DNA of 64,000 nucleotides. Source: Pegoplata infirma. Taxonomy: Eukaryota > Arthropoda > Insecta > Diptera > Anthomyiidae. Made by a program: the position numbers and the translations under genes. Of the stretch, positions 57,111-64,000 are shown in pieces. The first letter of the stretch is position 1. Each line of letters opens with the position of its first letter. The DNA is taken from the NCBI GenBank assembly GCA_963921195.1, contig OY992539.1, forward strand, positions 135,435,182 to 135,499,181, read 5' to 3'. The notes under the pieces were generated by a model. That model saw only the letters and a list, made by a program, of their open reading frames with translations. It had not been told where the DNA came from and searched no databases.

Positions 57111-57625
57111 AGTAAAAATGCAATGCTTAATATTTTTTTATGGCCTTTTTGGCTAGGGCAGGTAAATTTTGATATTTGCAATCAATCACCACTTGGTAAA
57201 TTATCTGGAGTCTAATTCGCTCTTGAATGATCGACAGTATGACTTTCGTAGAAGTCGTTCTACGGGGGACCTGTTAGCGTTTCTTTCGGAACATTGGGGT
57301 CGTTCTATTTACAAATTTTGTGAAAGCAAAGTGGTTGCTCTAAATATTTCCAAAGCGTTTGATCGTGTGTGGCACGGTGCAATCGTTTCAAAACTTATTG
57401 CGTTTAGTGTTGGTAGTGATTTCTCTCGATTTATATTAAGGTTTCTCAGAGACCGCTCAATACGTGTTGTTATAGATGGGTTCTCATTAAATGAGTTTCA
57501 TTTAAATGCAGGGGTACCGCAAGGCTCTGTTCTTTCTTTTACACTTTTTCTTTACGACCTCCTGAGTCTAACTTCCAATCCTATCATTTGTCATTCATTT
57601 TCCTTTAATCATAGACCAAGCCTTA

Positions 57626-59732
57626 GGTTAGGTTAGGTTGTAAGTGGCTGCTGACGTTTTACGTCAACACACGTAGACTCTGAGGTCCATTGTGATACCA
57701 CGGGACCGTAATAGGTTTCCCTACTAGTCCCTATCGTTAAACCAGTTTGAGCTTCTTATGAAACTCCTTAGATGTTGAATTTTGACATCCAACAAATCAG
57801 AAAGATCGTACAGCTCCCTAGATCCCAGTGAAGCAAGTCTCTGACCAGAAAGTGCTGGCAAATAAAGTGTTCGATAGTTTCCAACTCCTCTTCATCCATG
57901 CAACTTCGGCAAAAAAAGCTTCCCTATAAGACAGTGTCCGGTAATTATAGAAACCACGGTCGAAATCTCTCCTCTTGGAAGCGATATCAGCTCACTTGTG
58001 CGCCCCTGATTAAGAGAAGGCCAAATCAGTCGTGTTGTCTCACACGTCCATCCCGTCTCCGTCGCAGAACAAAGCCGTAGGTTTTGCTTGCAAGTTTCTA
58101 GAGGCATACCAACACATTCCAATTCTGTTGGAACCTGTAAGGTAGTTCCTAGTCTTGCAAGCTCATCGGCTTTGCAATTCCCTAGAATGTCTCTGTGCCC
58201 TGGGACCCATATGAGTCGTATGTTAAACTGCTTGGCCGTCTCATTTAAAAACGTGCGGCAGTTAAGGGCAGATCTTGTTTTCAGAAACATTGAATCCAGG
58301 GACTTGACCGCGGCTTGACTGTCAGTATAGATGTTGACTGCGGTTGTAGACAAGACATTGCTGCTCAACCAGTCAGCCACTTCCTTTATTGCCAGCATCT
58401 CTGCCTGGTAAACACTGCAATGATCTGGCAATCTACGAGCCAGGCTCAACCCAAGCTCTTCCGAATAGACTCCAAAGCCCACTTGTTCGTGCAGCCTCGA
58501 TCCATCTGTGTATAAATTTATGGTAGCTCTACTACCCGTAGTATCCCCCATCCAAGACTCCCTGGATGGTATCATAGTGGTAAAGTGGCGCTCAAAGAGG
58601 CTCAAAGAGGGAGCACAGTCCACATTTTGTGGTATTGTTATCTTTTTCAAGATCGCGCTATGACCACAATCGCTGCTCCTCCATTGCAGCGTGCTATTAA
58701 GTCGAATTGCCGACGCAGCCGCATACTGCCTACCCAATATGTCCAAGGGTATCAGGTGAAGGAGGATTTCTAATGCAGCCGTAGGTGTAGTACGAAGAGC
58801 ACCAGTGATGCACATTGACGCCATTCTCTGTACCTTCGTGATAAAGACACAGTTCGATTTTGTTTCTAAAGCAGGCCACCAGACAATGATTCCATACAGC
58901 AAAATTGGACGCACCACCGCTGTATAGATCCAATGAACGACTTGAGGGCTAAAACCCCATCGTTTTCCAATGGCCCTTTTACAGGAATACAAAGCAATCG
59001 TTGCTTTTCTCACCCGTTCCTCAATATTACGCCTGAAATTCAGCTTCCTATCTAAAAATACTCCAAGATACTTGGCTCCATCTGAGAAGGTTATTTCAGT
59101 ACCGTCCAGAGAAATAGGATCAAAAGCAGGAATCTTATTTTTTCTTGTAAACAAAACAAGCTCTGTTTTACTAGGATTAACTCCTAGACCACAGTCTCTT
59201 GCCCATTTAGACAGATCTTTCAGAGAACCCTGAAGAATGTCCCGCAATGTTGGCAGATGCTTCCCCTTTACCGCTATCGCGACATCGTCAGCATATGCGA
59301 CAACATGACAACCACGTGCTTCTAGAGATAGTAGCATTGAATTCATTGCCAGGTTCTAAAGAAGCGGCGAAAGAACACCTCCTTGTGGTGTGCCCCTGTT
59401 GACAAATCGAGATATGACGGACGCTCCCAATTCAGACGTTATACGTCTATTGGCAAGTAGGTTTTCCACCATTAAAACGATTTCACGCTTTACTCCCAGA
59501 CCAGACAATGCCAATATTATCGATTCTGGGATGACATTATTAAAAGCCCCCTCAATATCAAGAAAGGCCACCATAGTGTACTCCTTTACCGAAAGCGATC
59601 TCTCGATGGTACCAACGAGCTCATGAAGAGCTGCTTCCGTTGATCATCCCTTGCTGTATGCATGTTGCTTTGTCGAAAGCAACCTCGGGTCAATCACTCT
59701 ACGCAAATATGAGTCTATCATTCGTTCCATTG
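57626..59732 (-). pseudogene. N1 non-LTR retrotransposon, RT plus RNase H, longest copy
   Basis: Reads on the minus strand from 59732 (TMERMIDSYLRRVID) through SVKEYTMVAFLDIEGAFNNV (RT A motif), NRGTPQGGVLSPLL (B motif), then the 484-codon frame 59346-57892 with VVAYADDVAIAVKGKHLPTL (catalytic YADD) and GLGVNPSKTELVLFTR. RNase H follows, with LYTDGSRLHEQVGFGVYSEE, YQAEMLAIKEV, IYTDSQAAVKSL and WVPGHRDILGN. RT with RNase H fits the I/LOA/R1-type groups. Two in-frame stops interrupt it, near 59640 (TGA in SKGxSTEAALHEL) and near 59358 (TAG after VLSPLL). The 3' end is (AACCT)3. The 14-bp duplication TAGACCAAGCCTTA lies at 57612-57625 and 59733-59746. 5'-truncated, lacking the endonuclease and the first ORF. 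Confidence 0.88.
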
Positions 59733-60207
59733 TAGACCAAGCCTTACTGAGGTTGAAGCTGAGGTTGACTTACTGAGGTTGAAGGCGGAACATGAATGAC
59801 ACACTCAATCATGCTCTCACAACAATCTCCGAGTGACGTCTTGCAAATAGGGTCGATTTTAATGCTCGTAAGACACAATATTGGATGTTGACCCACAGAC
59901 GGTTTGTGGAATCAGCGTTATATGTATCCATGGGTGGTATAGCTATTGAGGAATCACAAACTCCTGAAGTTCTAGGCATGAAAATCCAATGTGATGTTCG
60001 TTGGAAAAAAAATGTTTTTCAAGTGTCGAAAGAAGCATTCAAGTGTCTTGGGGTCTTAAAACGGTACATTACTTTACTCCGTCTGATCTCCTCATTATTT
60101 ATACCGCCTATATCCGACCGAAAATGGAATACAACTCCCATATTTGGGCAGGTGCTTCAAGGTCTATCTTGAAGCTTCTATCAGATTAATTAAACACATA
60201 TGAAAAT

Positions 60208-61227
60208 TAGGGTTGACAGACGGGCTTGATTTGGCTTGATTGTCAAGCTTTTTTAGTACGTGTCAAGAATCAAGCCAAAATGTCATTTGTCAAGCTAAAA
60301 GGAAATTTTTGACAATTTTCCACTAAATTGTCAAGAAAAATCAAGAATAATTTATTTTAAAACATTTAATGTAAATAAATAAAAACTAAAAATCATTTTC
60401 AAAAATAATTATGTTTTTACCACAAGGTGTACCAATGTCTCCTTTATTTCATAAATAGTAAGCGAAACTGATTTTTCCTATATCATTGCAGTTACGCGAT
60501 AAATTTGGGCAGTGCCACTTTTACCAAACGACTGATTCCTTTTAAGCATTCTGTAAAAAGTATATTTCTGAAACGCCACTAAAAAAATTTCAATGATAGC
60601 AGACACAGCTTTAAAAATTACCCTAAAATTAGCCGATTCCAATTTTTTTTAATTTAGAAAACTTTTGCAGAACGTATTTAAAATTTGCTGAAATTAACAA
60701 AATTTTTTTGTTGATTCTTCTTAGAACAGCTATATCGAAGTCCCACAAATTTTGGTTTGAAACTTTTTTAATTGCGTTTGGATTATAAAAATTCATTAAA
60801 CACGGTCACCACATTTTCTCAGATAATTTTAAGATTTTTTTTTGAAGATTTTTTGATTATACGATTTTTTTTGTTGCACTGATCAGAAATGCTTTAAAAA
60901 ATATTAGTTTTTCCGAAAAAATTTCGTTAAAAATGCTTCAGGGCAGAAATCAAAAATTTTCTAAGTCCCGACACTCTTTTTGTTAAGCCTTCGAGGCCCG
61001 GAAGTAATTTTTTTGCATTTGGGGCATAAAAAAAACTAAAAAAATATTATTTTTATTCTTAAATTCACAAAAATTCTCAAATTGGATTAAAAAGTACTTT
61101 TTATAAAAAAAAGCATACTAAAATTTAAATGTCAAGAAAAATCAAGCTTTTTTTCTAGATGTCAAGAAAAATCAAGCTTTTTTTTCTAAATGTCAAGCTT
61201 TTTACCATTTTCGATCTGGCAAGCCTA
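60208..61227. mobile_element. hAT-type non-autonomous element with TCAAGC repeats
   Basis: Ends TAGGGTTGACAGA and the complement of TAGGCTTGCCAGA (11 of 13). Flanks ATGAAAAT and ATGCCAAT agree at 6 of 8, consistent with an aged 8-bp duplication. Subterminal GTCAAGAAAAATCAAGCTTT repeats occur near the right end, and similar TCAAGCC words near the left. Confidence 0.6.
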
Positions 61228-62722
61228 ATGCCAATGCTTGCTAAAAGTTTGTTGAAACGCTTTTAATGTCGTTATAAGTTTAGCACGACTCTTCCGAGTG
61301 GCGGTGGCTTCCTGTTGTTGATTGGGAATCGGACCTTGCATGGGCGCTTATGGCTTTAAATTTTTTTAGTCAATTATTCTGAATTTATTTGTTAATAAAT
61401 TTTAAAAACCCCAAAAGATAAATTTTGCTCCTTTAAAAAAACGAAACCGTGGTTTCGGATAATTACCATTGAGCTGTTCAGCGATATGAAGGAACTTATG
61501 AAAATGCATACGAGATAAAAGAACTCGCCTTTGCAATAACCTACATTAAATATAGACATGAGGGATCTTCTCAGGCCCGGATATAAGATTAGATTACATT
61601 CGTTTAAAAGTGTTTGTTCTTGGATTTGCACTGTGCATTACAGAGAAAATAAATGAGCAGCACACGCCCGGTTAAAAAATTATGTTAAGAATTTGGAAAA
61701 GCCTGCTGTAGGGTATAAAAACATTGCCACAGCCAACTATCCAACCAACCAAACATTAATTTTATACAAAATATTCAAAATAGATGTATTCAACAACCAC
61801 TTAGCCCACTACAAAGAATAGCCAAAAAATACAAAAATAACAAAAAAATATTTGCCTAATCACCTAAATGTCAAAGAACTAACAAATTTTCGAAATTTCA
61901 AAAGAACAAAAAAAAATTGTATTAGAGAGACTAGAGATTAGAAAAGCTTTAGCAAACAGGTAAAGTGTTTATTAGAAATTACAGGAAGAACAAGATTCTG
62001 AGAATTACTCGGGAGACCGGCGATTTGGATTTTTGTTAACATGGCGTCATTAGATTGTTGAAATTTTCTTTTGTTTGTTTTTTATTTTATATTTTCTAAG
62101 TTTCTTGACACTGATAAGTAACAGATTTGCATACATTTTCATTGTGAGGGAGATCAGTTTTTCCGAAAGATTTTTATAATTTTTTGACAGATTCTGCGCA
62201 ATGGTATTGAGTGGTACATTGACGTTTGCCACTGCTGAGCATAAACCAACAAGTACATTCTCATCTCTCTGATGCAAGCGTTAGTGGTGGTAGTTGGATA
62301 ACGGTGAAAATGGCCACCATTTGCTTAGAGGTGGCAACGAACCTATTCACTGTTTGTAACTTTCCGTTGTTATTGCAATTCAGAATGATTCTTATTTCGT
62401 TTCAGAGGAACCAATAAAAAATAGAAGAGTTTTAAATTATTAAGGGTATTCACATTAATCATCGGTTTAGATGTTCTATTAAAGCAACATACAAGTTTTT
62501 CTTCATTTATATTTGAGGTTATTGCTGTACTCACACAAGCGTTAAAAGTGTTTCTGAATACGTTAGAGATGGTACAGACGAAAAACATAATTTTTTTGAC
62601 ATCGTCGACATTCGACATATACCGCAGTCCGCCTTCGACACCAAATTCATAAAATTTTGTTCGACTTCTTTTTTTGGCACATTTTGATGATGTGTTTTTG
62701 TTTCACTAAGGTATAGTAAGTA
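61228..62722. other. Unassigned stretch with one less AT-rich open segment
   Basis: On the minus strand about 61360-61240 can be read as APMQGPIPNQQQEATATRKS followed by RAKLITTLKAFQQTFSKHW, with balanced composition unlike its surroundings. I do not recognise it; it could be an exon or a retroelement scrap. Open frames at 62277-62050 and 62618-62370 (minus) are short and unrecognised. Confidence 0.3.
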
Positions 62723-63313
62723 CACTCAAAAGAAAAACTCTGTCAAAAAATCTGTAAAACGACTTTCAATTTGAATTAGCAATGTTTTAGCAGATTGTTC
62801 TGCTGAGAAGGATATTTTTACTAAAATCTCTGTCATTCAGTTTAAGAAAATAACAGACATTTTACTATGTTTATACTGATTTTGTTTGCTGAATTTTATT
62901 ATTTTTTTAAGAAATTTTTTTATATAAAAAAAAGCAGAACAGATTGCTCTGCTGAAATCAACAGATTGTTCTGCTGAAATCAGCAGATTATTCTGCTAAA
63001 ATCAGCAGATATTTCTGCTAAAATCAGATTTCTCTGCTGGAGAACAACACACATGTTTAATAACTATAACGCCAGATAAAAGTATAAGCTTCCGTAGCGC
63101 AGTGGTTAAGAAGTGTACTTTTAAATCGGAAGGTGGCGAGTTCGATGCTGGCTGGCGGCGTATGTTTTTTTTTTTTGTTATATTTATTCACCTTTTATGA
63201 CAGATATTTAGCAAACCGTGTCTGCTAAAATCAGCAGATTTCTCATATGGCTCAAAATGGGTGTATTTTCAGCAGATTTTTCTGCTTATTGGACAGAGAA
63301 TTTATTTTGAGTG
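62723..63313. mobile_element. CACTC-ended element carrying a tRNA-like sequence
   Basis: Ends CACTCAAAAGAAAAACTCTG with TC, and its approximate complement ending GAGTG. TA lies on both sides (62721-62722 and 63314-63315). The interior has repeats of TCTGCTGA/CAGCAGATT (about 62940-63040 and 63215-63290) flanking the tRNA-like unit at 63089-63176. The ends and 2-bp duplication resemble the CACTC family, but the interior is different. Confidence 0.65.
63089..63176 (+). ncRNA. tRNA-like sequence with Pol III-type boxes and T-run terminator
   Basis: GCTTCCGTAGCGCAGTGGTT contains an A-box-like TAGCGCAGTGG. CTTTTAA at 63118 could be an anticodon loop (TTT, lysine type). GAGTTCGATGC is B-box-like, and GCGAG TTCGATG CTGGC forms a T-arm with one mismatch. 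A run of 13 T follows at about 63164-63176, a normal Pol III terminator. The acceptor, D and anticodon stems do not pair well, so it is probably a tRNA-derived (SINE-head-like) or decayed tRNA, not a working tRNA gene. Confidence 0.45.
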
Positions 63314-63358
63314 TACTCAGTTTTTAATGGGAAAAAATTGTCAAACTCCATATAAAAC

Positions 63359-63659
63359 ATGTAAGAAAATTATAGTCGGTCAAGACTGAACATATAACAC
63401 CCTACACCAGTGTTTCCGGGAAACTGTCTACTTGTTGGCAATAAACCGCTTTAAGTGAATATCGGGCGAAAATTTCATATGAGGCCTATGTCCAAAAATG
63501 GTGTGATTATAATTAGATTTGATCCACAAAAAAATTAATGAAATATTTTCTATTTTCATGAAATTTTAGAGATTAATATGAATATCACGAAGGTGGTTTG
63601 TATAGGAGCTACCAGAAGAACTGGTCCGATTCCTTTAAAATTTGGTATGGTGATTTGTG
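63359..63659 (-). repeat. Dispersed repeat, type E (copy E3, broken by insertion)
   Basis: Starts CATGTAAGAAAATTATAGTC with GGTCAAGACTGAAC and ACACCCTACACCAGTG, matching E1 and the reversed end of E2. It is cut at 63660 by a CACTC-ended element. Confidence 0.65.
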
Positions 63660-64000
63660 CACTCAAAAAATTATGTAGGTAAATTCCAGTGAATATTCAC
63701 TTAAAACAAATGAAATTTAATTTAAAAACCATTCCACTGTTTTTTCATTTAAGATAAAAACACATTACAGTCAATTTTAAATGTTAATTTAATGACTAAC
63801 CAAAACATTAAAATACTACTGAATATTCACTTATTTTGTATTGAAAAAAACAGTAAAACTATAGAAGAAATTTTTTACTGCCGAAAATAAATGTAACAGA
63901 AAATTCATTTTTAAGACAGTAAATTATATTTTTTAAACTACAGAAATGGTAAAAAAATTAAATACGTTATAAAATAAGTGATTTTTCTTTTAAAATAACT
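63660..64000. mobile_element. CACTC-ended element, left part only (runs off window)
   Basis: Starts CACTCAAAAAATTATGTAGG, preceded by TG at 63658-63659. The interior differs from copies A-F (TTCCAGTGAATATTCACTTA and mirrored AATATTCACTT words). The right end lies outside the window. Confidence 0.55.

Larger units (their letters stand above)
55760..60180 (+). pseudogene. CR1-like non-LTR retrotransposon N4, RT, split by two insertions
   Basis: Three pieces read in order as one RT. 55774-56019: SYRVGVFPSYWKVANVQPIP, KKGEVTNPENYCAIAI. 57169-57600: LNDRQYDFRRSRSTGDLLAF, VVALNISKAFDRVWHGAIVS (A motif, DxSKAFDRVWH family form), NAGVPQGSVLS. 59747-60180: EFNAxKTQ-type VDFNARKTQYWMLTHRR, VLGMKIQCDVRW and KEAFKCLGVLKR. 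The catalytic YADD is missing: after DLLSLTSNPIICHSFSFNHR the sequence lacks it. The first gap holds repeat D5 and an inverted repeat. The second is the N1 insertion with its 14-bp duplication. Truncated at the right after LKLL. The closest relative in the window is 30655-31385. Confidence 0.75.

Noticed and set aside
57622..57641. TTAGG telomere repeats (TTAGGTTAGGTTAGG)
   Set aside because: Only three units, at the exact 3' end of a retrotransposon next to its target duplication. Flies lack TTAGG telomeres, and the other N1 copy ends in the same AACCT-type tail.
57898..59626. Plus-strand frames opposite the N1 copy
   Set aside because: They are shadows of the 484-codon minus-strand RT/RNase H frame.
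63089..63160. Functional tRNA-Lys gene
   Set aside because: The loop CTTTTAA fits, but acceptor, D and anticodon stems do not pair. Kept only as a tRNA-like sequence.

Overview
The window reads as AT-rich, repeat-dominated genomic DNA of a higher dipteran fly (Schizophora; blow-fly, flesh-fly or house-fly type). The evidence is a gene with GT-AG introns and insect-like protein sequence, the insect non-LTR retrotransposon families present, and the dispersed repeats. Family names rest on recognising protein and terminal motifs by eye; no search was run.

Host gene. Only one cellular protein gene is convincing: MED14, the tail/backbone scaffold subunit of the Mediator complex, on the minus strand. 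Eleven exons (15145 down to 4890) splice without a phase conflict into the first 982 codons. The remaining C-terminal part (the family is about 1,450-1,500 residues) must lie beyond the left edge, because nothing left of 4890 looks like it. Intron 4 (9560-14215) and intron 7 (6196-8276) are swollen by transposons.

Left flank, 1-4889. Two hAT-type elements with perfect 8-bp target duplications, a foldback element, a 1.16-kb satellite of about 20-bp units, degenerate Tc1/mariner-type transposase scraps and a dispersed repeat.

Right of MED14, 15146-64000. Almost everything recognisable is transposon. (a) Five non-LTR retrotransposon groups, all broken: an RT+RNase H family (N1), a related RNase H family (N2), a CR1-like family (N4), a jockey-like RT (N5) and an isolated RNase H piece (N3). 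Several are nested, one with a 14-bp target duplication. (b) Non-autonomous DNA elements: hAT-type with 8-bp duplications, a CACTC-ended family with 2-bp duplications, and a possible piggyBac-type element at TTAA. (c) Two very long palindromes of about 2 kb (18910-20861 and 40146-42183), each inserted at the same point of the same dispersed repeat with a 4-bp duplication. (d) A dispersed repeat family (types D and E) with a constant CAAGTAA end and a TATACCCT hairpin end. (e) A tRNA-like sequence with Pol III-like boxes and a T run, carried inside a CACTC-ended element at the right edge.

The nesting gives relative ages: CR1-like copy older than its N1 insertion, jockey-like RT older than its hAT insertion, dispersed repeat D older than the palindrome inside it. 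Apart from MED14 I see no gene system that works together. The most unusual biology here is the concentration of long inverted repeats, which could be sources of double-stranded RNA if transcribed.
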